DNA of 6,043 nucleotides, taken from the NCBI GenBank assembly GCA_964410675.1, contig CAYPIB010000126.1, positions 1 through 6,043 on the forward strand, read 5' to 3'. The translations under genes and the position numbers were made by a program. Every line of letters starts with the position of its first letter. Position 1 is the stretch's first letter. The notes beneath the pieces were generated by a model that was not told the origin of the DNA, searched no databases, and saw only the letters and a list, made by a program, of their open reading frames with translations. The stretch is from RGIG3040 sp964410675 (GTDB taxonomy: Bacteria; Bacillota; Clostridia; Lachnospirales; Lachnospiraceae). Positions 1 to 6,043 of this stretch are shown here, one piece after another.

Positions 1-8
1 ACCGATAT

Positions 9-49
9 GCTTTTAAACATAACGTTACATAACACTGTTATGTAAAAGC
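9..49. promoter_or_regulatory. Nested inverted repeat, probable repressor operator of the ABC transporter operon
   Basis: The inner element is a perfect 9-bp inverted repeat: TTACATAAC at 25-33 and GTTATGTAA at 37-45, separated by 3 bases. The right arm can also pair further out. GTTATG plus TAAAAGC (37-49) mirrors GCTTTTA (9-15) and CATAAC (18-23), apart from two extra A bases at 16-17. The block therefore carries three half-sites: CATAAC at 18-23, CATAAC again at 28-33 exactly 10 bp later, and an inverted GTTATG at 37-42. An 8-bp palindrome, TAACGTTA, lies at 20-27. No T-run follows the repeat, so it does not look like a terminator. Its place just before an ABC export-type operon suits a dimeric repressor of the TetR, PadR or GntR/YtrA type, but the regulator is not in the window and its family is a guess. 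No convincing -35/-10 pair is visible here; the transcription start may lie under the repeat or upstream. Confidence 0.6.
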
Positions 50-87
50 TAAAGGCTTCTGTAAGTAAGATAGGAGAGGAGAAAAAA

Positions 88-786
88 ATGTTTGTAAAAG
101 TTATGAATGTAAGAAAAAGTTTTGGTGAAGGCGGCAGCTACGTAGAAGTACTGCGGGGAGTCAATACTTTAATTTCAAAAGGAGAAATAGTAGTTATTCT
201 AGGTCCCTCCGGCTCTGGTAAATCTACGATGCTAAATGTAATTGGAGGGCTTGATGAAATTAACGGCGGGGAAATATGGGTGGATGACAATAATATCGGT
301 GTGATGAGCCAAAAAAAGCTTTTGCTTTATCGCCGCGATTACTTGGGGTTTATTTTTCAGTTTTATAATTTAGTGCCAAATTTAACAGTAAAAGAAAATA
401 TTCAGGTTTGCCAGTATTTAACGAAGCAGCCCTTAGAAATGGCAGAGCTGCTAGAAACACTTGAATTAACTGAGCATCAAAATAAGTTTCCAGCACAGCT
501 GTCAGGGGGACAGCAGCAAAGATGTGCAATTGCAAGGGCACTAATAAAAAATCCCAAATTATTATTGTGTGATGAACCAACGGGGGCACTTGATTCTCAG
601 ACCGCAAAAGAAATTTTAATCTTACTTGAAAAAGTAAATAAAAAGTATGGAACAACCATGCTTATTGTCACTCATAATAAAGCTACAAAGGATATGGCTC
701 ACAGGGTACTGGATTTAAAGGACGGTGTAATCCGAAAAGATTATATCAATGAAGTTAGAATGAGTGCTGCTAATATTGAATGGTAG
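88..786 (+). CDS. ABC transporter ATP-binding protein, MacB/LolD type
   Basis: This 232-residue protein is the cytoplasmic ATPase that powers the permease encoded next. All the motifs of an active nucleotide-binding domain are present: Walker A GPSGSGKST at residues 39-47, Q-loop Gln91 in FQFYNLVP, signature LSGGQ at 138-142, Walker B LLLCDEP at 158-164 with Asp162 and catalytic Glu163, D-loop ALD at 167-169, and switch His196 in VTHN. The Q-loop context (FQFYNLVPNLTVKENI) and the length of about 230 residues are typical of the MacB/LolD/FtsE branch, which pairs with FtsX-fold permeases. The start at 88 is supported by a strong purine-rich ribosome binding site, AGGAGAGGAG at 72-81, six bases upstream. 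The stop codon overlaps the ribosome binding site of the permease, so this is the first gene of a coupled pair. Substrate cannot be read from the ATPase. Family assignment is secure; antimicrobial-peptide export or sensing is only one possibility. Confidence 0.95.
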   Translation: MFVKVMNVRKSFGEGGSYVEVLRGVNTLISKGEIVVILGPSGSGKSTMLNVIGGLDEINGGEIWVDDNNIGVMSQKKLLLYRRDYLGFIFQFYNLVPNLTVKENIQVCQYLTKQPLEMAELLETLELTEHQNKFPAQLSGGQQQRCAIARALIKNPKLLLCDEPTGALDSQTAKEILILLEKVNKKYGTTMLIVTHNKATKDMAHRVLDLKDGVIRKDYINEVRMSAANIEW

Positions 787-790
787 GAGG
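785..790 (+). promoter_or_regulatory. Ribosome binding site that fixes the permease start
   Basis: A perfect AGGAGG overlaps the last two bases of the ATPase stop codon (TAG at 784-786) and lies 6 bases before the ATG at 797. The in-frame ATG at 764 lies inside the ATPase gene and has no comparable site, so 797 is the start. The overlap suggests that ribosomes finishing the ATPase re-initiate on the permease, keeping the two subunits in proportion. Confidence 0.85.
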
Positions 791-796
791 GGGAAT

Positions 797-3037
797 ATGA
801 AAAGAATATTAGGAAAAAGAATAATAAGAGATATAAGAACTAACTTTTCAAGGTATTTAGCTTTGTTTTTTCTCATTTCCATAGGTGTTTTTGTTATTAT
901 CACTACGATAGGGGGAGCGGAAACGGTAATCAAATGCTCAGAAGAAAACGAGACCAATCATTTTATTGAAGATGGTGAATTTGCGTTACTTCTGCCAATG
1001 GAGGAGGAACTAAAAAGTAATCTTCATAAAAAGAAAATAAGTATCGAAGAAAACTTTTATCTGGACTTTGCAGGTCAAGATGATACGGTTTTAAGGGTGT
1101 TTAAAAATCGGGAAAAGATCAATCTGGCGGCACTTTCAGAAGGGGAAATTCCGGTGGAGAATCATGAGGCTTTAGTAGAGAAGATATATGCATTAAAGAA
1201 TCATATTTCATTAGGGGATAGTATTAAGATCGGATCAAAAGAGTTGATTGTCTGCGGCATTGGTTCTACGCCGGATTATAATATGATGACTAGAAATTTG
1301 TCTGATGCAGGAGGGGAAATCGGAGTATTTGGGACGATTTTTGTTACCGAAGGAGGCTTTCATGAAATATATGAATTGGCAGAAAGCTTGCAGAGTGTTA
1401 ATTATTTATATAGCTATCGTTTAAACGGCGATATGACACATAAAGAACTGCGGCAATATTTGCAGGATTATGAGAAACAAAATATTACGATGTTTTTAGA
1501 GTCAAATGATAACCCCAGAATCGGATATGCAGAAGATGATATTGTTATTAATAAAATTGCCGGTATTTTTGCCGGAATTATTGTTCTTTTTCTATTTTCC
1601 TATGTGATTTCGGTATTTGTGGTGAATGCAGTAGATAAAGAAAGCGCAGTGATTGGAACACTTTATTCCATGGGATTCAATGACAAACAGCTGCTTGGGC
1701 ATTATATGGTGATACCAATCGTTGTTACTTTTATTGGTGGACTGACAGGAACGCTGTTCGCTTATTTCTATGGCGCCCGCTGGCAGACGAAGGAATACCA
1801 AATGATGTGCTCGATGCCTGATTTTAAAGTATCGATTCCCCTGTATGTTTGGGCATACGGACTTATTTTACCTTCCTTCATGGCACTTTTAATAAATTAT
1901 TATGTTATTAAAAAAAGATTAAAAAGTTCAGCACTTTCCTTGCTTCGAAATGAAAAAAAACAGGGCAGTAAAAAGCAATTAAAGTTAGAAAAACTCGGAT
2001 TTATCAATGCCTTTCGCATTCGCCAGATTTTTAGAGAAGGCCGAACAAGTTTGACTGTATTAGGGGCAATGTTTGTCTGTCTGCTCGTTGTGATGATTGG
2101 TCTAAACTGTCAACAGGGAATTATGAGAATGAAAAATCAAGTATACGAGGACGTTCGCTTTTCCTATATGTATACATACAAGTATCCGGATGTCAATGTG
2201 CCAATTGGAGGAGAATCTGCCTGTGCCGTTACTCTTAAAAAAGAAATTTGGGGCAATAATATGGATGTTACATTACTGGGAATTGCTCAAGATAATCCTT
2301 ATTTTCAAGGTGACATAGAGGAAGGAAAAAATAAAGTGACAGTTTCGTCGTCATTTGCAGAAAAGTTTAAAATAAAAACCGGTGATGACATTATTTTGCG
2401 GGATGAAATCAATGAAATACATTATGCCTTTACAGTGAGCGGACTGACACAATATGCATGCGGCATGTATGTTTTCATGGATATAAACAGCATGCGGGAT
2501 TTATTTGGAAAAGAAGATTCCTACTATAATGTAGTTTTTTCTGATCAAGAACTTGATATCGATTCCAATCTATTATATGGAGTATCCGAAAGAGACGATT
2601 TCACTACTTTTACAAATACGTTTATGGATATGATGATGCCAATGATTATTACTCTTACAGGATTGCCAATTCTTATTTTAATCGTTGTTATTTATTTAAT
2701 GGAAAAGATTATGCTTGATCACTCGGCGCTCTATGTTTCACTTTTTAAAATCTTTGGATATAAAAATACCGAGGTAAAGAAGATATATGTGGATGGAAAT
2801 ATGGTTACGATTATAATTTCAGCATTTATCAGCATACCTCTTTCAAAAATAATTATGGATTTATTATTTCCCTTTATGGTAAGTAATGTTGCAATTGGAT
2901 TTGACAGTTCTTTTGAATGGTGGCTGTATCCGTTGATTTTTCTTGGAATTGTTTTATGCCACATTGTAGTCAATGGTATTTTGCTCACTAAAATAAATAA
3001 AGTTATGCCAAATGATATATTAAAGGTGCGGGAATAA
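797..3037 (+). CDS. ABC transporter permease with two FtsX-like domains
   Basis: This 746-residue membrane protein is the partner of the preceding ATPase. Hydrophobicity by eye gives eight membrane segments in two sets of four, near residues 18-37, 254-279, 304-326, 349-371, 419-437, 616-636, 669-692 and 709-731. Each set has a large soluble extracytoplasmic domain after its first helix, about 215 residues (38-253) in the first half and about 178 (438-615) in the second. After the second helix of each set comes a coupling-helix-like stretch: 282-302, containing ESAVIGTLYSMGF, and 642-667, containing SLFKIFGYKNTEV. Each half ends in the leucine-rich tail usual for this fold (SALSLLRNE; NDILKVRE). 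The protein thus resembles two MacB/LolE-like permeases fused head to tail, as in many Firmicute FtsX-family exporters. It differs from BceB-type permeases, which have ten helices. The start at 797 follows from the AGGAGG six bases upstream. Substrate is unknown; export or mechanotransmission is inferred from the family. Confidence 0.9.
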   Translation: MKRILGKRIIRDIRTNFSRYLALFFLISIGVFVIITTIGGAETVIKCSEENETNHFIEDGEFALLLPMEEELKSNLHKKKISIEENFYLDFAGQDDTVLRVFKNREKINLAALSEGEIPVENHEALVEKIYALKNHISLGDSIKIGSKELIVCGIGSTPDYNMMTRNLSDAGGEIGVFGTIFVTEGGFHEIYELAESLQSVNYLYSYRLNGDMTHKELRQYLQDYEKQNITMFLESNDNPRIGYAEDDIVINKIAGIFAGIIVLFLFSYVISVFVVNAVDKESAVIGTLYSMGFNDKQLLGHYMVIPIVVTFIGGLTGTLFAYFYGARWQTKEYQMMCSMPDFKVSIPLYVWAYGLILPSFMALLINYYVIKKRLKSSALSLLRNEKKQGSKKQLKLEKLGFINAFRIRQIFREGRTSLTVLGAMFVCLLVVMIGLNCQQGIMRMKNQVYEDVRFSYMYTYKYPDVNVPIGGESACAVTLKKEIWGNNMDVTLLGIAQDNPYFQGDIEEGKNKVTVSSSFAEKFKIKTGDDIILRDEINEIHYAFTVSGLTQYACGMYVFMDINSMRDLFGKEDSYYNVVFSDQELDIDSNLLYGVSERDDFTTFTNTFMDMMMPMIITLTGLPILILIVVIYLMEKIMLDHSALYVSLFKIFGYKNTEVKKIYVDGNMVTIIISAFISIPLSKIIMDLLFPFMVSNVAIGFDSSFEWWLYPLIFLGIVLCHIVVNGILLTKINKVMPNDILKVRE

Positions 3038-3056
3038 AGAAGAGTTTTTTGTTTGC

Positions 3057-3085
3057 TTGCCATTTTTGGAGGTAGTGATTATAAT
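3057..3085 (+). promoter_or_regulatory. Probable sigma-A promoter of the cysteine-synthase-like gene and lipoprotein
   Basis: The -35 box TTGCCA (3057-3062) matches TTGACA at five of six bases. A perfect -10 box TATAAT (3080-3085) follows at the ideal 17-bp spacing. Transcription should start around 3091-3093, leaving a leader of about 43 bases, too short for a T-box or SAM riboswitch. The promoter begins only 20 bases after the permease stop codon. No intrinsic terminator separates the two units, so some read-through from the ABC operon is possible. No clear operator was seen around it. Confidence 0.75.
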
Positions 3086-3134
3086 TAAAAGGCATTGATT
3101 CACATATACTAATAAGAAAAGGAAAAGATTTGAT

Positions 3135-4067
3135 ATGATTTTTAATAATGTATTAGAGTGTATGGGGCAGACGCCTTTGATTCGTTTAAATAGAATGGCA
3201 GACTCAGATGGAGCAGAGGTATTAGTCAAGTTTGAAGGATTAAACGTAGGCGGTTCGATTAAGACAAGAACCGCTTATTATATGATTAAGCATGCAGAAA
3301 AATCCGGAATTTTGCGTCCGGATTCTATTATTGTCGAGCCTACAAGCGGAAATCAGGGGATTGGGCTGGCATTAATTGCTGCGGTAAAGGGTTATGAGGC
3401 GGTTATTATTATGCCGGATTCCGTAAGCGAAGAGAGACGGAAGCTGGTACAGCACTATGGTGCCAAAGTAAAGCTGGTACATGATGCAGGTAATATTGGA
3501 AAATGTATTGATGAGTGTATGGAAATTGCACAGAGTATGGCGAAAGAAAATCCGAAGGTTTATGTACCGCAGCAATTTGAAAATCCGGCAAATCCAATGG
3601 TTCATAAACATCATACCGGTTTAGAAATATTAGAGCAGGCGGCGGGTCCCATTGATGGATTTTGCTCCGGAATTGGGACCGGAGGCACAATCAGCGGAAT
3701 CGGAGAAGTATTAAAGGCACAAAATCCGCAGATTGAAATTTGGGCAGTTGAGCCTGAAAATGCGGCAATATTAGCAGGCGGAGCGATTGGAACGCATTTG
3801 CAGATGGGGATTGGTGACGGTCTGATACCGGGCAATTTAAATCAAAGTATTTATCATGACATTTATATCGTTTCCGATGAGGAAGCAATATCGACGGCAA
3901 AAGATTTGGCCCGAAAAGAGGGATTAATGTGTGGTATTTCAAGCGGAACTAATGTCGCGGCAGCTTTAAAGCTTGCTCAAAAATTAGGAAAAGGAAAAAC
4001 TGTTGTAACCGTACTGCCAGATACAGCAGAACGTTATTTTTCAACACCATTATTTGCAGGAGAATAG
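3135..4067 (+). CDS. Cysteine-synthase-family PLP enzyme (fold type II, beta-replacement)
   Basis: This 310-residue cytosolic enzyme matches the length and fold of O-acetylserine sulfhydrylase, which makes cysteine from O-acetylserine and sulfide. The PLP Schiff-base lysine is Lys43 in GGSIKTR. The substrate-carboxylate loop is TSGNQ (70-74), the PLP phosphate-binding loop is GTGGT (181-185), the QQFENPANP stretch covers 146-154, the serine that contacts the PLP ring nitrogen is Ser270 in GISSGT, and the C-terminal ERYFSTPLF lies at 299-307. It departs from classic CysK/CysM at several normally fixed places: Asn-Val instead of Asn-Pro at 37-38, Lys-Thr-Arg instead of Lys-Asp-Arg at 43-45, Gln74 instead of Thr in the substrate loop, and MGIGDG (224-229) instead of QGIGAG. 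Cysteine synthesis is therefore the default call but the substrate may differ, so no gene symbol is given. The start has AAGGA at 3119-3123, 11 bases upstream, a slightly long spacing. It is first in a two-gene unit with the downstream lipoprotein. Confidence 0.88.
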   Translation: MIFNNVLECMGQTPLIRLNRMADSDGAEVLVKFEGLNVGGSIKTRTAYYMIKHAEKSGILRPDSIIVEPTSGNQGIGLALIAAVKGYEAVIIMPDSVSEERRKLVQHYGAKVKLVHDAGNIGKCIDECMEIAQSMAKENPKVYVPQQFENPANPMVHKHHTGLEILEQAAGPIDGFCSGIGTGGTISGIGEVLKAQNPQIEIWAVEPENAAILAGGAIGTHLQMGIGDGLIPGNLNQSIYHDIYIVSDEEAISTAKDLARKEGLMCGISSGTNVAAALKLAQKLGKGKTVVTVLPDTAERYFSTPLFAGE

Positions 4068-4072
4068 GGGGA
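4066..4072 (+). promoter_or_regulatory. Ribosome binding site that fixes the lipoprotein start
   Basis: AGGGGGA begins inside the stop codon of the PLP enzyme (4065-4067) and lies 5 bases before the ATG at 4078. An in-frame ATG at 4054 lies within the upstream gene. Using it would put eight polar residues (MQENRGKF) before an otherwise ideal lipoprotein signal peptide, so 4078 is preferred. Confidence 0.75.
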
Positions 4073-4077
4073 AATTC

Positions 4078-4920
4078 ATGAAAATGATGCTTAGATTAGC
4101 AATTATATTTTTAATTGCAGGGCTGTTATCGGCATGCAGTCAAGCAGATAACAATAGCACGTCTAATACTCAGAAGGAGTCAGCTATTGCTGTAAATACA
4201 GAAGAGAAACCTGAAGATGCAAATATAGAAATTAAACTTAATAATCCACAGCCGGATGAAAATAATAAGGGGATTGTTTATTATGAAATAGGGGAAGAAT
4301 TCAAAAGCTCAAATGGACTGTATACCAATTACTATAAATTCAAACTGCCACAGCTTGCAGAGCAAAGTGCGAAAGCTGAAAAAATGAATGCTGCCATTTT
4401 AAATGTATATAAAGGAATGATAGCAAGAGCATATAAAGAGGTAAGGGACAATTTCACGAACGAAGGAGAAGCTGAGTCCCCGGTGCAAGAAGGCGAGAGT
4501 ACTTATGGATATACAGATGAAGCTGATTATACGGTAACTTATAATACGGATCAGTATTTAAGTATTTTAGTTGACGGATATAGCTATTTAGGCGGGGCAC
4601 ATGGAATGCCTTACCGAGAAGTCATTATTTTAAATGCAGAGACCGGAGAAGAAGTACAGGGGGAACAGCTTTTTGCAGTAAAGGAAGAAGTCTTTTTAGA
4701 AAAAAAGCAAAAGGCATTTGAAGCAGATATAAAGAAGAACCCGGAAATGTATTGGGGTGATGCAGAGGAAATTGTAAAATCAACAGCAGATTCTTATCAA
4801 AAAGGATATTACCTTACGGATGAAGGAGTGGTATTTTATTATGCTCCATATGAATTAGCTCCTTATGCAGCCGGATTTGTTGAAGTGACAATTCCGTACA
4901 GTGAAATTCCGTTAAAATAG
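4078..4920 (+). CDS. Secreted lipoprotein with RsiV/PdaC-like DUF3298 domain
   Basis: The 280-residue product starts with a textbook lipoprotein signal peptide: positive Lys2 and Arg5, a hydrophobic core at 7-17, and lipobox LSAC at 17-20. Cys20 should be lipidated and anchor the protein on the outer face of the membrane. A low-complexity polar linker rich in Asn, Ser, Glu and Thr follows (21-64). The folded part runs from about 66 to the end. Residues about 66-165 resemble the DUF4163-like N-terminal half. The C-terminal half has DUF3298 hallmarks: GGAHG at 172-176, a TGEEV strand turn at 189-193 with LF at 198-199, and YYLTDEGVVFYYAPYELAPY near 244-263, ending in TIPYSEI. Related domains occur in the anti-sigma factor RsiV, where they bind lysozyme, and beside the deacetylase domain of PdaC. 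This protein has neither an anti-sigma segment nor a deacetylase domain, so a binding role at the cell wall is only inferred. Ten bases separate it from the PLP gene, and a terminator follows. Confidence 0.85.
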   Translation: MKMMLRLAIIFLIAGLLSACSQADNNSTSNTQKESAIAVNTEEKPEDANIEIKLNNPQPDENNKGIVYYEIGEEFKSSNGLYTNYYKFKLPQLAEQSAKAEKMNAAILNVYKGMIARAYKEVRDNFTNEGEAESPVQEGESTYGYTDEADYTVTYNTDQYLSILVDGYSYLGGAHGMPYREVIILNAETGEEVQGEQLFAVKEEVFLEKKQKAFEADIKKNPEMYWGDAEEIVKSTADSYQKGYYLTDEGVVFYYAPYELAPYAAGFVEVTIPYSEIPLK

Positions 4921-4932
4921 AAACTATATAAT

Positions 4933-4960
4933 GTCCCCTGTGGCAGCAGGGGGCTTTATT
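4933..4960 (+). terminator. Intrinsic terminator after the lipoprotein gene
   Basis: GTCCCCTG (4933-4940) pairs with CAGGGGGC (4947-4954) to form an 8-bp, mostly G/C stem with one G-U pair and a six-base loop (TGGCAG). A short U-rich tail, TTTATT, follows at 4955-4960. It begins 12 bases after the lipoprotein stop codon and closes the PLP enzyme-lipoprotein unit. The other strand has no T-run after the stem, so termination is expected in the forward direction only. Confidence 0.85.
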
Positions 4961-4974
4961 GCTACCTGTCAACA

Positions 4975-5003
4975 TTGACGAAGTAATAAAAAAATACTAT
5001 AAT
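4975..5003 (+). promoter_or_regulatory. Probable sigma-A promoter of the rel gene
   Basis: TTGACG (4975-4980) matches the -35 consensus at five of six bases. A perfect TATAAT (4998-5003) follows at 17-bp spacing. It lies just after the terminator, so rel should be transcribed on its own. The start would be near 5009-5011, with an A/T-rich leader of about 38 bases. The likely ribosome binding site is AGGCGA at 5037-5042, five bases before the ATG. A better-looking AAGGA at 5026-5030 is too far away (17 bases) to serve that start. Confidence 0.8.
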
Positions 5004-5047
5004 ATAAATAATTTTCTATTATATTAAGGATAAAGCAGGCGATAATT

Positions 5048-6043
5048 ATGAGTGAGGCAAAAGTATCCAAACAAGAAACGGATAAGCCAAAAAGAGAGCT
5101 GATTTTAGATGACGGAAGAATTGAAAAGATAGCAGAGTATAAAAGTCCGGAGGATTTATATACGGAGCTTATTCAGCGCGTGCAGAAATATCATCCAAGC
5201 GATGACGTTACGCTTATTGAAAAAGCATATCATATTGCTTATAACGCACACAAGGAACAAGTGCGCAAGTCAGGTGAGCCTTATATTATTCATCCATTAT
5301 ATGTATCTATTATTTTAGCGGGGTTAGAGCTTGATAAAGAAACAATTGTGGCCGGTCTTCTGCATGATGTAGTAGAAGATACGATTATGACAGTAGATGA
5401 AATAGCAGAGCAATTCGGCGATGATGTTGCTCTTTTAGTTGATGGTGTTACGAAACTGGGTAAGTTAGAATATCAAAATAATTCAGAAGCGGGTACCGAT
5501 GAAAAATTAGAGCGCCAGGCAGAAAATCTAAGAAAAATGTTTTTAGCAATGGCAAAAGATATCCGTGTCATTATGATAAAGTTAGCCGATAGACTGCATA
5601 ATATGCGCACATTAAATCACATGCCGCTGGAAAAGCAACAGGATAAGGCAAGAGAGACAATGGACATTTATGCGCCGATTGCGCAGCGTCTCGGTATATC
5701 TAAAGTTAAGGTAGAGCTTGATGACTTATCACTCAAATATCTTCATCCGGACGTTTATTATGACTTGGTGGAAAAAATAGCAGTTCGAAAAAGTGAACGA
5801 GAGAAGTATGTGCAGGGCATTGTTGATGAAGTATCCCAGCATATTGAGAATGCCGGAATTAAGTCAAAAATAGATGGGCGTGTTAAGCATTTTTTTAGTA
5901 TATATAAAAAAATGATCAATCAGGATAAGACGATTGATCAAATTTATGATTTATTTGCTGTTCGCATTATTGTTGATAGCGTCAAAAACTGCTATGCAAC
6001 ACTCGGTGTCATCCATGAAATGTATAAGCCGATACCGGGACGT
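5048..6043 (+). CDS. rel: Bifunctional (p)ppGpp synthetase/hydrolase Rel, N-terminal part (cut by window edge)
   Basis: The 332 visible codons encode the start of a long RelA/SpoT-homologue, the stringent-response enzyme that makes and degrades the alarmone (p)ppGpp. The HD hydrolase domain is intact in its metal-site residues: His82 in YIIHP, His106-Asp107 and Glu110-Asp111 in LLHDVVEDT, and Asp181 in KLADRLHNMRTL (178-189). The synthetase domain begins near 270 and shows Arg278 and Lys280 in GRVKH, Lys288 in SIYKKM, and Asp301 in YDLFAVR, matching catalytic residues of the streptococcal Rel enzyme as I recall them. Both activities are therefore expected. The rest of the synthetase domain and the TGS/ACT regulatory half lie beyond 6043. 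No stop or frameshift occurs, so this is truncation by the window and not a broken gene. Relative to streptococcal Rel it has about 29 extra N-terminal residues and an apparent 8-residue insertion near 143-156. The next gene is not visible. Confidence 0.95.
   Translation, partial: MSEAKVSKQETDKPKRELILDDGRIEKIAEYKSPEDLYTELIQRVQKYHPSDDVTLIEKAYHIAYNAHKEQVRKSGEPYIIHPLYVSIILAGLELDKETIVAGLLHDVVEDTIMTVDEIAEQFGDDVALLVDGVTKLGKLEYQNNSEAGTDEKLERQAENLRKMFLAMAKDIRVIMIKLADRLHNMRTLNHMPLEKQQDKARETMDIYAPIAQRLGISKVKVELDDLSLKYLHPDVYYDLVEKIAVRKSEREKYVQGIVDEVSQHIENAGIKSKIDGRVKHFFSIYKKMINQDKTIDQIYDLFAVRIIVDSVKNCYATLGVIHEMYKPIPGR

Noticed and set aside
1..16. End of an upstream coding region (stop TAA at 14-16 in one frame)
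   Set aside because: Only four codons would be visible, too few to support a gene call.
25..45. Leader inverted repeat as an intrinsic terminator of an upstream gene
   Set aside because: The stem is A/T-rich and is followed by AAAGCTAAAGG, not a T-run; an operator fits better.
764..796. Possible earlier start of the permease at ATG 764
   Set aside because: It lies inside the ATPase gene, has no ribosome binding site, and adds 11 residues before a normal FtsX-type N-terminus; the AGGAGG at 785-790 points to 797.
797..3037. BceB-type bacitracin-resistance permease
   Set aside because: Eight membrane helices with two outer domains are seen, not ten helices with one, and no histidine kinase/response regulator pair is in the window.
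3045..3056. T-run TTTTTT after the permease as a terminator
   Set aside because: No G/C-rich stem precedes it, and it leads straight into the -35 box of the next promoter.
4078..4920. Lipoprotein as an RsiV anti-sigma factor or a PdaC-type deacetylase
   Set aside because: It has a lipobox instead of a cytoplasmic anti-sigma segment and membrane helix, there is no neighbouring ECF sigma gene, and no polysaccharide deacetylase domain is present.
5000..5026. Inverted repeat TAATATA / TATATTA in the rel leader
   Set aside because: Seven A/T-only pairs with a 13-base loop in a very A/T-rich stretch that includes the -10 box; expected by chance and weakly stable.

Overview
The window looks like chromosomal DNA from a low-GC Gram-positive bacterium, most likely a clostridial (Lachnospiraceae-like) Firmicute. 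The support is A/T-rich codon use, purine-rich AGGAGG-type ribosome binding sites, promoters close to the TTGACA/TATAAT consensus, a lipoprotein with a DUF3298-like domain, and a long bifunctional Rel enzyme. The genus is inferred from style only. All five genes are on the + strand and densely packed. No RNA gene, insertion sequence, CRISPR array or phage gene was seen.

Layout. (1) Positions 1-87 are the leader of an ABC transporter operon and hold a nested inverted repeat (9-49) that looks like a repressor operator. (2) 88-3037 encodes a two-gene ABC system: a MacB/LolD-type ATPase (88-786) and a 746-residue permease with two FtsX-like halves (797-3037). The permease ribosome binding site overlaps the ATPase stop codon, so the pair is probably translated together. 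(3) A near-consensus promoter (3057-3085) starts a second unit: a cysteine-synthase-like PLP enzyme (3135-4067) and, 10 bases later, a secreted lipoprotein (4078-4920). The unit ends at an intrinsic terminator (4933-4960). (4) A second near-consensus promoter (4975-5003) drives a rel/spoT-type (p)ppGpp synthetase/hydrolase (5048-6043), which the window edge cuts inside the synthetase domain.

How the genes work together. The ATPase and permease should form one membrane complex of the MacB/FtsX superfamily, which export or mechanically transmit rather than import. Operator-like DNA in front suggests that an inducing compound controls it. The PLP enzyme and the lipoprotein share a promoter and a terminator, but no biochemical link between them can be read from sequence. 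Rel is an independent stringent-response gene.

No clearly new multi-gene system is visible. The best leads are the three-half-site operator and the coordinated active-site substitutions in the cysteine-synthase-like enzyme.
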